Assembly (NCBI GenBank): GCA_025359985.1
Contig: JANYDB010000028.1
Span: 1-46,604, forward strand
DNA length: 46,604 bases
Direction: 5' to 3'
DNA from: Burkholderiales bacterium
Lineage (GTDB): Bacteria > Pseudomonadota > Gammaproteobacteria > Burkholderiales > Usitatibacteraceae
Position 1 is the first letter of the stretch; every line of letters starts with the position of its first letter. Shown here piece by piece: positions 9,540 through 18,372 of the stretch. A program made the position numbers and the translations under genes. Under the pieces are notes generated by a model, which saw nothing but the letters and a program-made list of their open reading frames with translations, was not told where the DNA came from and ran no database searches.

Positions 9540-9785
9540 TCAAAGGTCCGCCGGATCGCCGGGCGCGCGTCCGCGAAGTTCACGCATCACATCATCCGTG
9601 GTCATGCCGTTTGGCAGTTTGAAGCGGCCACGAACACGCTTAATAGCCTCGCCCACGTTTTTGCTCAGGATGAGCTTGCCATGTTCAATTTCGATAGTAA
9701 GGGCAGTGCCTTTAGATAAACCAAGCGCATCACGCACTGATTTTGGCAGCGTGATTTGGCCCCGTTCGCCTAGCGTCACTTCCAT
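9540..9785 (-). CDS. AbrB/SpoVT/MazE-type antitoxin (VapB-like)
   Basis: The 81-residue protein carries a swapped-hairpin AbrB domain in its first 47 residues (MEVTLGERGQITLPKSVRD, ALGLSKGTALTIEIEHGKLIL). The C-terminal part is hydrophilic (TTDDVMRELRGRAPGDPADL) and is likely the segment that binds and neutralises the PIN toxin. AAAGGAAA lies just upstream of ATG 9785. Members of this class usually repress their own promoter, which would lie in the AT-rich stretch at 9786-9880. Confidence 0.87.
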   Translation of the reverse strand: MEVTLGERGQITLPKSVRDALGLSKGTALTIEIEHGKLILSKNVGEAIKRVRGRFKLPNGMTTDDVMRELRGRAPGDPADL

Positions 9786-9899
9786 GGCTTTTCCTTTCTT
9801 TTTTTCAAATTAACTAACGCTCAACCATTATTATACTGATTTTTTAAAGCATATTTAATAAGTATGTTTTATTTGTGCGTACCATTTTTGCCATACATG

Positions 9900-9941
9900 A
9901 AAGTAAAAAACGGCACCGATGTGCCGTTTTTACTTTGGTTT
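9900..9941. terminator. Bidirectional intrinsic terminator between prpD and the TA module
   Basis: The inverted repeat pairs AAAGT..AAAAACGGCAC with GTGCCGTTTTTACTTT around a CGAT loop, about 16 base pairs with one bulged A. Both ends are A/T rich, so it can act in either direction; its main job is probably to end the prp transcript 55 nt after the prpD stop. Confidence 0.85.
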
Positions 9942-9995
9942 TTACTCTTTTCCGATGCTTCGTGCCTGAACGCATTTTAGAGTTCAACTAAAAAT

Positions 9996-11447
9996 TTAAA
10001 TTACCATCATGTCGACGAACTCATTGACGGGCGTGGCTTCCAGCTTTTTTTGATCCAGACATAACGCCATAATCGCATTGCGCTGTTTTTCGGGAAATTG
10101 GCGTGCCAGATTGGTTTTGAATTTTGCCACCAGCACCGGCATGCCTTCTTTGCGGCGGCGTTTATGGCCGATCGGATATTCGACGACAATTTCTTTCATC
10201 TTTTTGCCGTCGGTAAATTCCACCGTGAGGGCATTCGCAATCGAGCGCTTTTTTGGATCGTGATAATCCTTGGTGTAATTGACGTCTTCAACGCACAGAA
10301 TTTTGTCGCGTAGTTTATCGATGCGGGGATCTTTGGCGATGCTGTCTTCATAATCGCTAGCGGTCAAGCGGCCAAAAATAATCGGCACGGCCACCATGTA
10401 CTGCACGCAGTGATCGCGATCAGCTTCGTTATTGAGCGGACCTTTTTTATCAATGATGCGTATGCAGGCTTCGTGAGTACGGATGGTAATTTTCTTGATG
10501 TCTTTGTCAGTCTTGCCGAGTTTTTTTAACTCGCTGTGAATCGTCATCGCCGCTTCGACTGCGGTTTGCGAATGGAATTCGGCAGGGAATGAAATTTTGA
10601 AAAGTACCTGCTCCATCACGTAAGAGCCGTATGGGCGCTGAAACTTGAACGCGTTGCCTTTAAATAACACATCATAGAAGCCCCAGGTTTTGGCGGACAG
10701 CACCGACGGATAACCCATTTCGCCCGTTTGAGCGATGAGCGCCAGGCGCACCGCACGCGACGTGGCATCGCCTGCCGCCCACGACTTGCGTGAGCCGGTA
10801 TTGGGCGCATGGCGATAGGTGCGCAATGATTGACCGTCGACCCAGGCAAGCGAGACTGCGTTCAGAATCTCATCGTAAGTCAGTCCCATCAGTTCAGCGA
10901 CCACGGCTGTCGACGCTACTTTTACCAGCACAACATGATCCAGTCCGACTTTATTGAATGAATTTTCAAGCGCAATACAGCCTTGGATTTCATGCGCTTT
11001 TATCATTGCCGTGAGCACATGTTGTACGGTCAGCGGCTTTTTGCCGGCCGCGACCGCATTACGCGATAGCCAGTCGGCGGTTGCCAAAATGCCGCCCAGA
11101 TTATCCGAGGGATGCCCCCACTCTGCCGCCAGCCAGGTGTCGTTAAAGTCCAGCCAGCGAATCATCGCGCCGATATTAAACGCGGCTTGAATTGGGTCAA
11201 GCTGAAATTGGGTGCCCGGCACTTTGGCACCGTTCGGTACCACCGTGCCCGGCACGATCGGCCCCAACAATTTGGTGCAGGCCGGATACTCAAGTGCTTC
11301 AAACCCGCAGCCCAGGGTGTCAATTAAACAATAGCGAGCTGTTTCGTAAGCTTCTTTAGATTTGATTTTGTACTTTGTAACGTAATCGACGATGTCGACC
11401 AAAACTTTATCGGGTTTGGGACGGATGTTGGAGATGTGGGCTGACAT
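9996..11447 (-). CDS. prpD: 2-methylcitrate dehydratase PrpD
   Basis: This cofactor-independent MmgE/PrpD enzyme dehydrates 2-methylcitrate to 2-methylaconitate in the methylcitrate cycle. The 483-residue length equals that of enterobacterial PrpD, and long stretches are recognisable: [91 protein letters not shown] and [22 protein letters not shown] 11447 has AGGAA upstream. It is the last gene of the minus-strand prp group and is followed by the terminator at 9900-9941. A 174-residue hypothetical gene lies immediately upstream. Confidence 0.97.
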   Translation of the reverse strand: MSAHISNIRPKPDKVLVDIVDYVTKYKIKSKEAYETARYCLIDTLGCGFEALEYPACTKLLGPIVPGTVVPNGAKVPGTQFQLDPIQAAFNIGAMIRWLDFNDTWLAAEWGHPSDNLGGILATADWLSRNAVAAGKKPLTVQHVLTAMIKAHEIQGCIALENSFNKVGLDHVVLVKVASTAVVAELMGLTYDEILNAVSLAWVDGQSLRTYRHAPNTGSRKSWAAGDATSRAVRLALIAQTGEMGYPSVLSAKTWGFYDVLFKGNAFKFQRPYGSYVMEQVLFKISFPAEFHSQTAVEAAMTIHSELKKLGKTDKDIKKITIRTHEACIRIIDKKGPLNNEADRDHCVQYMVAVPIIFGRLTASDYEDSIAKDPRIDKLRDKILCVEDVNYTKDYHDPKKRSIANALTVEFTDGKKMKEIVVEYPIGHKRRRKEGMPVLVAKFKTNLARQFPEKQRNAIMALCLDQKKLEATPVNEFVDMMVI

Positions 11448-11498
11448 GCATAGTTCCTGTTGAGTGAAAATTATAAATACGTTAAAAAAGGCCGAGTT

Positions 11499-12023
11499 TT
11501 AAATCGTCAAAATCTGCTTTGCTTTATGGCGTAATTGTTTGGCGCTGTCTGCGTTTTTCATGGCCTTGTTGAGGGCTTCCTCAAAATCATTAAGAAGTGC
11601 CAGACAATCATCCACATTCCCGCATTTTTCAATTTTAAGCGTAAAAAAAATAGCCTTAAAACCGAGGTGCTCGCGGATCGCATTATTCATGAACTTTTGA
11701 CCGTCCATAAATCGTTGAGCCGGATCGCGTCCAGGCTGCAAATCTTCGAGCCGATTCTCAATTGGACTATCCGCGCTAATTGAATGGGTCTGGCTCCCTG
11801 CGAGAGGTGCGGAGATTTGCTCAATCAAGCCGAGCGTTACCAGTGCTTTCAGGACACTTTCAGCGTCCTGAGGGTCACGAAACAAAGGGAGCATGGCCTC
11901 AACCGAGCGCATGCCATCGACCATAATCAGAGTTCTCCTGACCACCGGCTTCATGACCAATTTATGCAGCGCCATTTCCTCAGTGCCAATCGGTGTTTTG
12001 CGATAAATATCGTTTATGTCCAT
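11499..12023 (-). CDS. Hypothetical protein in the prp cluster
   Basis: I do not recognise a named family. The 174-residue protein is soluble. Residues about 12-70 (GTEEMALHKLVMKPVVRRTL, ESVLKALVTLGLIEQIS) look like a small winged-helix or effector-type domain. A polar linker (75-105) and a helical C-terminal part (EHLGFKAIFFTLKIEKCGNV, DDCLALLNDFEEALNKAM) follow. GGAG about 5 nt before ATG 12023 is a strong ribosome site. It is placed 51 nt upstream of prpD and 144 nt downstream of prpC. Cotranscription with prpD is likely; an enzymatic role is not indicated. A regulatory or scaffolding role would be a guess. Confidence 0.8.
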   Translation of the reverse strand: MDINDIYRKTPIGTEEMALHKLVMKPVVRRTLIMVDGMRSVEAMLPLFRDPQDAESVLKALVTLGLIEQISAPLAGSQTHSISADSPIENRLEDLQPGRDPAQRFMDGQKFMNNAIREHLGFKAIFFTLKIEKCGNVDDCLALLNDFEEALNKAMKNADSAKQLRHKAKQILTI

Positions 12024-12167
12024 GGAGGCTCCTGGAGGTAATGAGCGCAGACCGTAAATATGTAAATGGAGTACGCCATTTGTGACTAAAAAGTAAACTA
12101 ATTCTTAGTGTAATCCTAATCGGTCGTTCAGCCATGAACGGCATGCGGTGTTGTATGGGTGTAGGGG

Positions 12168-13367
12168 TTATGGGCGTTTGTCCAAAGGTAAAAAAGTCAT
12201 GTTATCCGGCCCGGTATAGTTGGCAGACGGACGAATAATTTTTCCATCAATCCGCTGCTCAATCACATGCGCCGCCCAGCCTGAGGTCCGGGCAATAATG
12301 AACAGCGGTGTAAACATGGTGGTAGGCACGCCCATCATGTGATAGCTCACCGCGCTGAACCAGTCCAGATTGGGAAACATTTTTTTCTCGCGCAGCATCA
12401 CCGTTTCCAAGCGGTCAGCGATGTCGAATAATTTCATATTGCCTGCACGGGTCGAAAGTTTTTTCGCAACTTGTTTGATGACGACGTTTCGCGGATCGGA
12501 AATGGTGTAAACCGGGTGACCGAAGCCGATCACAACCTGCTTTTCGGCGACGCGTCTGACAATATCGGCTTCCGCATCATCTGCATTGTTATAGCGCGAT
12601 TGAATTTCAAAGGCAGCTTCATTGGCGCCACCGTGTTTGGGGCCCCGCAGTGCGCCAATAGCACCGGTAATGGATGAATACATATCGGAGCCGGTGCCTG
12701 CGATCACGCGCGCGGTGAAAGTTGAAGCATTAAATTCGTGCTCGGCATAAAGTACGAGGGAAGTATGCATGGCCCGCACCCATTCACTTTCGGGCTTGAC
12801 GCCGTGCAATAAATGCAAAAAATGTCCGCCAATCGAATCATCATCGGTTTCAACATCAATGCGTTTGCCATTTACGGCGAAATGATACCAATACAGCAGC
12901 ATTGAGCCAAACGATGCCATCATGCGATCAGCAATATCGCGTGCGCCCTGAACAGGGTGATCGTCTTTTTCAGGCAGCATGCAGCCTAGCGCCGAGCAGC
13001 CAGTGCGCAAAACATCCATGGGATGCGCCGACGCCGGCAACGATTCAAGCACATCCTGCACTGCCATAGGGATGCCTCGTAGGGATTTTAATTTGGCCTT
13101 GTAGGTTGCAAGCTCGCTCAAGTTAGGCAGTTTTTCATGCACCAGCAAATAGGCAATTTCCTCGAATTCACAGGTATTGGCTACGTCCAGAATATCGTAG
13201 CCGCGATAGTGCAAGTCGTTGCCGCTAAGACCCACCGTACACAAGGCCGTGTTGCCAGCGGTAAGGCCAGACAGTGCAACCGATTTTTTGGGTTTGGGGC
13301 CAGCGGCGCTGGTAGTGGAAGCGGCAGAAGCAGCCAGGGCTGCAACAACAGGGGTAAGTTCGCTCAC
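12168..13367 (-). CDS. prpC: 2-methylcitrate synthase PrpC
   Basis: This citrate-synthase-fold enzyme condenses propionyl-CoA with oxaloacetate. The 399-residue chain has the short PrpC architecture, without the N-terminal beta domain of the TCA enzyme. Family motifs include [53 protein letters not shown], the catalytic [13 protein letters not shown] and the C-terminal [13 protein letters not shown]. It differs clearly from the paralogue at 24048, and context with prpB/prpD supports the methylcitrate assignment. The start is GTG 13367 with AAGGAG 8 nt upstream. The first 25 residues are an Ala/Ser-rich extension. Confidence 0.95.
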   Translation of the reverse strand: MSELTPVVAALAASAASTTSAAGPKPKKSVALSGLTAGNTALCTVGLSGNDLHYRGYDILDVANTCEFEEIAYLLVHEKLPNLSELATYKAKLKSLRGIPMAVQDVLESLPASAHPMDVLRTGCSALGCMLPEKDDHPVQGARDIADRMMASFGSMLLYWYHFAVNGKRIDVETDDDSIGGHFLHLLHGVKPESEWVRAMHTSLVLYAEHEFNASTFTARVIAGTGSDMYSSITGAIGALRGPKHGGANEAAFEIQSRYNNADDAEADIVRRVAEKQVVIGFGHPVYTISDPRNVVIKQVAKKLSTRAGNMKLFDIADRLETVMLREKKMFPNLDWFSAVSYHMMGVPTTMFTPLFIIARTSGWAAHVIEQRIDGKIIRPSANYTGPDNMTFLPLDKRP

Positions 13368-13451
13368 AAAAATGCTCCTTGGTCGGTCTGAAAAACGTGG
13401 TGGATGCTGTAGATGTTCTGATGCTGTGCTGATGCCGATATGCGATTCAAA

Positions 13452-13811
13452 TCAGGCCAGGCGCTGCATAAATTCAATGCGGTTGCCAAATGGATCCCAC
13501 GCAGATGCGCGTAAAAATCCGTTGGGACCTTGATCGTATCGAGTGCGGCAATCGGCGTGTTGCAAGCGCATGATCAGCGGCTCCAGCGCATCCACCAAAA
13601 ACGCAGGATGACCGCGCCCGTCAGTTTGAAAATTTTCTTCTTCGCCCAGGTGCAGATTAAACCCGCCTTGCTTAAGCCAAGCCCCACTTTGTGACAGCCC
13701 GACCGGCTTTTCGATGCGCGTGAACGCCAGTAGATCAACATAAAAAGCCAATGCGTCGGCGAGACGCCCGGCAGGAAATGAAATCTGTAAATGATCAAAA
13801 CCCGTAATCAT
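13452..13811 (-). CDS. VOC / glyoxalase-fold protein
   Basis: The 119-residue protein matches the vicinal-oxygen-chelate superfamily. It opens with GFDHLQISFPAG (a His in the usual first metal position) and AFYVDLLAFTRIEKP, and it closes with SAWDPFGNRIEFMQR, whose Glu is in the usual last metal position. A His also lies in FNLHLGEEE. Substrate is unknown. It starts 4 nt after the prpB stop codon, so it is almost certainly cotranslated with prpB. A role in handling a reactive by-product or epimerising an acyl-CoA of propionate metabolism is only inference. Confidence 0.85.
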   Translation of the reverse strand: MITGFDHLQISFPAGRLADALAFYVDLLAFTRIEKPVGLSQSGAWLKQGGFNLHLGEEENFQTDGRGHPAFLVDALEPLIMRLQHADCRTRYDQGPNGFLRASAWDPFGNRIEFMQRLA

Positions 13812-13814
13812 CGC

Positions 13815-14693
13815 TTACTTCTTTTCTGCAAACAAAGCATCGAGCTTTTGTTCGTATGCGTGATAGTTCAAGTACTCGTATAGCTCGGCGCGGGTTTGCA
13901 TGAACGGCACCACGCTTTTTTGGGTACCTTCCTTGCGCAGGGTTTTGTAAAAATTGAGCGCGGCTGCGTTCATGGCGCGATAAGCGCCGCAACAATACAG
14001 GGCAATATCGACATGGGCTGAGCGCAGCTCATCGAGCGTAAAAAACGGGGTGGAACCAAATTCAGTCAGGTTGGCCAGTATTGGTACTTTCACCGCTTCA
14101 CGAAACTGTTTGTACATCTCCAATGTGGTAACGGCTTCCGGAAAAATCATGTCGGCGCCGGCCTCGACATAGGCGCAAGCGCGATCAACGGCCGCGTTCA
14201 AGCCTTCGGCGGCGAGCGCATCGGTTCGTGCCATCAGTACAAAACCGGCATCCGTTTTTGCATCGACTGCGGCTTTAATACGATCCACCATTTCTTGCGT
14301 GCTCACCACTTCTTTACCCGGACGATGTCCACAACGTTTGCTGCCCACCTGATCTTCCATGTGCACGGCGGCCACGCCTGCCTTGGTAAAGCTGCGAATG
14401 GTGCGGGCGATATTGAAGGCGCCGCCCCATCCTGTATCGATATCGACCATTAGCGGAATGTTGGTCACATCGGTGATGCGCCGCGCATCAATCAACACAT
14501 CTTCCATGTTGCTGATACCAAGGTCGGGCATGCCGAGTGAGTTCGCCGCTACCCCGCCGCCGGATAAATACAACGCTTTGAAACCGGTCTGTTCGGCCAT
14601 GCGTGCAGCGTAGGCATTGATCGCGCCGACGACCTGTAGTGGTGATTCATCGTTAACAGCTTGGCGGAATTTTGCGCCGGCAGAAAGAGTCAT
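13815..14693 (-). CDS. prpB: 2-methylisocitrate lyase PrpB
   Basis: It cleaves 2-methylisocitrate to pyruvate and succinate. The isocitrate-lyase/PEP-mutase fold is clear: [34 protein letters not shown] with metal-binding D84/D86, EDQ, and the active-site loop KRCGH with C121, followed by [20 protein letters not shown]. The 292-residue length from ATG 14693 fits PrpB; GGAA lies 8 nt upstream of this ATG. A TTG at 14711 would only add six unmatched residues. A hairpin repeat copy (14801-14837) precedes it. Confidence 0.96.
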   Translation of the reverse strand: MTLSAGAKFRQAVNDESPLQVVGAINAYAARMAEQTGFKALYLSGGGVAANSLGMPDLGISNMEDVLIDARRITDVTNIPLMVDIDTGWGGAFNIARTIRSFTKAGVAAVHMEDQVGSKRCGHRPGKEVVSTQEMVDRIKAAVDAKTDAGFVLMARTDALAAEGLNAAVDRACAYVEAGADMIFPEAVTTLEMYKQFREAVKVPILANLTEFGSTPFFTLDELRSAHVDIALYCCGAYRAMNAAALNFYKTLRKEGTQKSVVPFMQTRAELYEYLNYHAYEQKLDALFAEKK

Positions 14694-14800
14694 GAGCTTT
14701 TCCAGTTGCAAATAAAAAGGGTAAGAAGAAAGAATGTGACGATAGAAACGCGGGAGATAAAAATAATAGTCATCTTTAAGATTAATCTCTTTTATCCATG

Positions 14801-14837
14801 CGAGTTTTCAGGCATTTTTGCCTCAAAAAACGCTCCA
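14801..14837 (+). repeat. Intercistronic hairpin repeat, copy 2
   Basis: The inverted repeat GCGAGTTTTCAGGCA / TGCCTCAAAAAACGC is formed here, with GGCATTTTTGC at the tip exactly as in copy 1. It lies between the CitE-like gene (stop at 14877) and prpB. Because the element is palindromic its orientation is ambiguous; the plus orientation matches copy 1 best. Confidence 0.6.
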
Positions 14838-14876
14838 GATATAGAGTTTTATTAAAGAAAAAGTTAAATATTTCAG

Positions 14877-15869
14877 CTAGGCAAAAAAAGCCCTCATGGC
14901 ATCATCTGATATTTTAACCTGTGTCACTTTCGCTTTTTGCAGCAGCTCCCAGAAGTATCGATAGGTTGCACGATCATGCAGCTCTCCCTGATATTGAATC
15001 GGGCCCCAGTCAACTACTTGGGCGGCGAGCAGGATATGGGCGGCATCGTCGACTTCCGATAAATCCGGCTGCATGGCCTCCACAATGGCTGTAATCTGCG
15101 CTGGATAAATAGACCACATACGCAAAAAGCCAAATTCATTTCTGGCGCGGCGCGCATCGGCCAATACGACTTCGGTATTTTTCAAGTCGAGGCAAACGTT
15201 GTGCGCAGGCACAATACCGTTCGCCAGCGCTGCTGCCACGACTTCTGCCTTTGCCCGCACTAGCAGCTGGTGTTCAAACTGGCCAGGGGAGCGCATTGCG
15301 GTGGCTGGAATTGCGCCATGATGGGCGGACACAAAATCCATCAGACCAAAATCCAGCACCTCGATATGGGGCAGTTTAGCAATGCGTTGAATATCACGCA
15401 GCGCGCCATGGGTTTCGACCAGAATATGTACCGGTATTTCGCGCCCGATATTGGCTTTCAAGGCGACGCTATGGATATGCGCCATCATGATCTCGACTTC
15501 ATCTAGACACGTCGATTTAGGAATGGTAATGTAGCGTAAAACCTTGCCCGCGCCGCCGACCAGAATATCGATATCTGACTTCCAGTGCGGATGTGAATAA
15601 TCATGAATGCGTGCCCCTGCCATACGGTATTTATTGGCGTCACTGTTGAGCAGACGCACAATCATTTCAGCATGGACTTTTTCTTGACCTGCTTGGGCCC
15701 CATCTTCGCAATCGCAGGTGATGTCGAAAATGGGCCCAAGCTTATCCTGCAGCTCAAGCGCTTTATCGATAAGCTTTTCACTACCGGCAAAATGTTCGCA
15801 GCCAGGAATGATCGGGAAGGGTTTTTCGCCAGAAAACAAAGCGTCTTTGGGATGCACCAGTGATTTCAT
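14877..15869 (-). CDS. HpcH/HpaI-CitE superfamily aldolase (malyl-/methylmalyl-CoA lyase-like)
   Basis: The 330-residue TIM-barrel protein resembles acyl-CoA lyases that form or cleave 3-hydroxyacyl-CoAs such as malyl-CoA. Visible family features are FDITCDCEDGAQAG (family acidic motif), RYITIPKSTCLDEVE, ILVETHGALRDI with the metal-binding Glu, LDFGLMDFVSAHHG and SIYPAQITAIVEAM, the CoA-lyase SIHPxQ-like segment. ATG 15869 (MKSLVHPKDALF) is preferred to an upstream in-frame codon at 15905. It lies 97 nt downstream of the MaoC-like hydratase. The context suggests C-C bond chemistry on propionyl-CoA plus glyoxylate or on citramalyl-CoA, but the substrate is not determined. Confidence 0.82.
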   Translation of the reverse strand: MKSLVHPKDALFSGEKPFPIIPGCEHFAGSEKLIDKALELQDKLGPIFDITCDCEDGAQAGQEKVHAEMIVRLLNSDANKYRMAGARIHDYSHPHWKSDIDILVGGAGKVLRYITIPKSTCLDEVEIMMAHIHSVALKANIGREIPVHILVETHGALRDIQRIAKLPHIEVLDFGLMDFVSAHHGAIPATAMRSPGQFEHQLLVRAKAEVVAAALANGIVPAHNVCLDLKNTEVVLADARRARNEFGFLRMWSIYPAQITAIVEAMQPDLSEVDDAAHILLAAQVVDWGPIQYQGELHDRATYRYFWELLQKAKVTQVKISDDAMRAFFA

Positions 15870-15965
15870 AATGAATTCTTTCTTTGTTCTTTTTAATCTT
15901 TTCAATCTTTTGGGTCTACTTAATCTTGCATATCTTGTCAGATAATCTTGTTATTTATTTTCGCA

Positions 15966-17117
15966 TTACAGGCAAGGCCGGCGCGGCATCAGCACGGTAT
16001 AATTTAGTGATAATACGACAGCTTGTGGATTGTTTTCAACGACATCCACAGCGTCTGTTACTGCTAAGTTTGGATCAAGATTTTTAAGTCCCGTCAGCGT
16101 AAGTTGGAGGGCACCCAAGACGTGGCTGATCGGCCATTTGGCCGCGACGCTCGACAGCGCATAAATCGTGTCGCCAGCAAAGACCGGATTGCTGTGCCGA
16201 CCGCTGTTGATAGCGGCAATCGACAGCACGTTTTCCAATCCGTCATAGCTTAGGGCTCGACAAATTGAAATAATATGTCCGCCATAAATCAGGCGACGCC
16301 CAAAACGACTTTGTTCCATATGATGTAAATCGACATGCACGCGGGCGGTATTTTGGTAGAGCTTGGTTGCCAGGGTGTGGTCAGATTCATCAAGGGTAAT
16401 ACCGGTGGGATGCTTGATCGTTTCCAGCAGCTGATAATCATCCCAGAATCGGTTGCTGCCTGTCATCTGCGGAGTCAACTTTGAAGGTTGAATAAATGCG
16501 GGGACAGCCCATTCGTCAGGACTAACCACGGCCGGGAAATCGGGCACCAGGGGCATGATTGCTGCCGCGACAGTTATAACTTTTTGGGCCTCAGGGTTTA
16601 CGAGCTCACGTTTATGGATCATGACCCATCGTACCCAAGTCAGCACGTTTTCATCACGCTGGTTATAAGCATGGGAGCGCACATAAACCACACCCGTTTT
16701 ACCGCTGGAGTTTTCTTTCAGACCCATAATTTGCGTTTCACAGCGCAGCGTATCGCCAGCATAAACGGGCAGCAAAAATCGGCAGTCGGCATAGCCTAAA
16801 TTAGCGACGGCATTGTAAGAAATATCCGGCACCGTTTTGCCGAAGGCAATATGAAACACCAGCAAATCATCCAGGGGACAGTACGGGTAACCGAGCTGAT
16901 GCGCCACCGTTTCGGCGCAATGCAAAGGCTGGCGTGCGCCGGTTAAGGCGATGTACAACGCCACATCACCCGCTGTAACGGTGCGCGGTGTAGCGTGGTA
17001 AAAATGCTGACCCACGGCATAGTCGTCAAAAAAATAACCCTCAAGCGGCCGTCGGGGCGGGACTAATCGTGGCGGCGCTGCTGGAGGAGTGTGGGATGAA
17101 GACACAGGGCTGTTCAC
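15966..17117 (-). CDS. MaoC-family hydratase, mesaconyl-CoA hydratase-like
   Basis: The 383-residue protein has two hotdog halves. The N-terminal half has GYFFDDYAVGQHFYHATPRT, VTAGDVALYIALTG, LLVFHIAFGKTVPDISYNAV and AGDTLRCETQIMGLKENSSG. The C-terminal half has FWDDYQLLETIKHP, LATKLYQNTARVHVDLHHME, FGRRLIYGGHIISICRALS and IAAINSGRHSNPVFAGDTIY, ending in LNYTVLMPRR. From memory this tracks closely with the Rhodobacter/Chloroflexus mesaconyl-CoA hydratase, which interconverts mesaconyl-CoA and beta-methylmalyl-CoA. The start is GTG 17117, overlapping the stop of the upstream lyase gene as GTGA, so the two are translationally coupled. No ethylmalonyl-CoA pathway genes are present in the window. 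Confidence 0.85.
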   Translation of the reverse strand: MNSPVSSSHTPPAAPPRLVPPRRPLEGYFFDDYAVGQHFYHATPRTVTAGDVALYIALTGARQPLHCAETVAHQLGYPYCPLDDLLVFHIAFGKTVPDISYNAVANLGYADCRFLLPVYAGDTLRCETQIMGLKENSSGKTGVVYVRSHAYNQRDENVLTWVRWVMIHKRELVNPEAQKVITVAAAIMPLVPDFPAVVSPDEWAVPAFIQPSKLTPQMTGSNRFWDDYQLLETIKHPTGITLDESDHTLATKLYQNTARVHVDLHHMEQSRFGRRLIYGGHIISICRALSYDGLENVLSIAAINSGRHSNPVFAGDTIYALSSVAAKWPISHVLGALQLTLTGLKNLDPNLAVTDAVDVVENNPQAVVLSLNYTVLMPRRPCL

Positions 17118-17989
17118 GCCGATTCCAATTCCTTAATCATTTCAGTCAGTGCCAGCATGCGTTTTGCTGCAGCCACATGATGTTGTTCAACCAGACGACC
17201 ATTCAGCATAATGGTGCCGCGACCTTCGCGATGCGCATGCCCAAGCGCTTCAATGACCTCATAGGCATAAGCAATCTCGGTTGATTTGGGAGTGAACGCA
17301 TCATTGCAATACGCAAGTTGATTCGGATGAACCAGTGATTTTCCATCAAAGCCTAGATCACGCGTCAAGCGGCATGCCATCTCGAAGGAATGCATATCCT
17401 TGATATCCACGCTGATGCCGTCAATTACCGCGCGTTTATAAGCGCGCCCCGCCAATAAAACATGCGAAAGCGAATAGTGAAGCGGAATGCGGTCAGGGGT
17501 TTTGCGGCCATGAAGCTGGGTGATCAAATCACTGGTCGCCATAATCAGGCAAGCAATTCGGTCTGATGCGGCCGCGATTTCTTCAGCGCGCAGTACCGCA
17601 ATCGGGCTTTCAATCATCACCATAATCGGCATGTTTTTGCCGCCAGCGCTGTCCAGCACCGCCAGCGCATCATGCACGTCTTCTTTGCTTTCGATGTTGG
17701 GAAATAAAATGGCATCGGCACCAATATCAGCGACCGCTTTCACATCATCCACCCCCCACGGCGAATCCAGGTCGTTGACGCGTACGACACGCTCGCGACG
17801 GCCATATCCGCCCGTCAGAATACCCTCAACGACTTGTTTGCGGGAGAGCTCCTTGTTGTCCACCAATACCGAATCGCCTAAATCAAAAATAACGGAATCT
17901 ACTCGCAGCGTTCGTGCTTTGTTCAGAAACCGTGTGAAACAGCCGGGCACATATAGCATTGAGCGTCGAGGGCGAAGAAACGGGTTCAT
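17114..17989 (-). CDS. CitE-like acyl-CoA lyase
   Basis: The 291-residue protein begins RPRRSMLYVPGCFTRFLNKA, the classic CitE/Mcl opening. It continues with VDSVIFDLGDSVLVDNK (family DLEDAV position, here DLGDSV), RVNDLDSPWGVDD, ILFPNIESKEDV, MVMIESPIAVLRAEEIAAAS with the metal-binding Glu, LIMATSDL and GFDGKSLVHPNQL. Candidate activities are citramalyl-CoA lyase, malyl-CoA lyase or thioesterase. The replacement of the usual Glu by Gly in DLEDAV is worth noting because that Glu belongs to the metal-site region. ATG 17989 has AAGGA upstream. It is the first gene of the minus-strand operon facing the GntR regulator. Confidence 0.84.
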   Translation of the reverse strand: MNPFLRPRRSMLYVPGCFTRFLNKARTLRVDSVIFDLGDSVLVDNKELSRKQVVEGILTGGYGRRERVVRVNDLDSPWGVDDVKAVADIGADAILFPNIESKEDVHDALAVLDSAGGKNMPIMVMIESPIAVLRAEEIAAASDRIACLIMATSDLITQLHGRKTPDRIPLHYSLSHVLLAGRAYKRAVIDGISVDIKDMHSFEMACRLTRDLGFDGKSLVHPNQLAYCNDAFTPKSTEIAYAYEVIEALGHAHREGRGTIMLNGRLVEQHHVAAAKRMLALTEMIKELESA

Positions 17990-18372
17990 ACGGTCCTTAT
18001 TACCGGGTTGGTGTGGGGTTATTGTTGTAAAGCAGGCTATTCAACAACATGGTTTGGCAGGCTGTATCAGCATGATTAGCTTGGCAAAAACAATTTGTGA
18101 TTTGTAATAATTTTACGCGCCCGTGTTCTCCAAAGTCAATAACACTTATATCTTATATAAGACATAGGGTATTGGGTTACAATAAAAACATCGTGCTAGC
18201 ATTGTTAATATCTACAATTTACGCACAACCACTGTACGGCGGCTCAGGTACGAAGATTCACGTGAGACGATCCATGTACAAACACCCACGTACAAAGACC
18301 CGCAAAAACTCACTAAGCCGCCGTGCCTTGTCATGCGACACCACATTCACTGCAAAAATAGCCTGATATATC
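17990..18372. promoter_or_regulatory. Divergent control region between the lyase operon and the GntR gene
   Basis: This 383-nt non-coding stretch should hold the promoters of the minus-strand CitE/MaoC/prp group and of the plus-strand GntR gene. It contains the palindrome at 18151-18162 and two direct repeats, GTACAAACACCC (18276-18287) and GTACAAAGACCC (18290-18301), about 80 bp before the GntR start. No terminator or RNA gene was recognised. Confidence 0.6.
18151..18162. promoter_or_regulatory. Perfect palindrome TCTTATATAAGA, candidate GntR operator
   Basis: A 12-bp perfect dyad in the divergent region, extended on the left by a further CTTATA half-site (18145-18150). GntR-family dimers bind short AT-rich dyads in such positions, so this is the best candidate site for the neighbouring regulator. 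I found no second exact copy elsewhere in the window. Confidence 0.55.
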
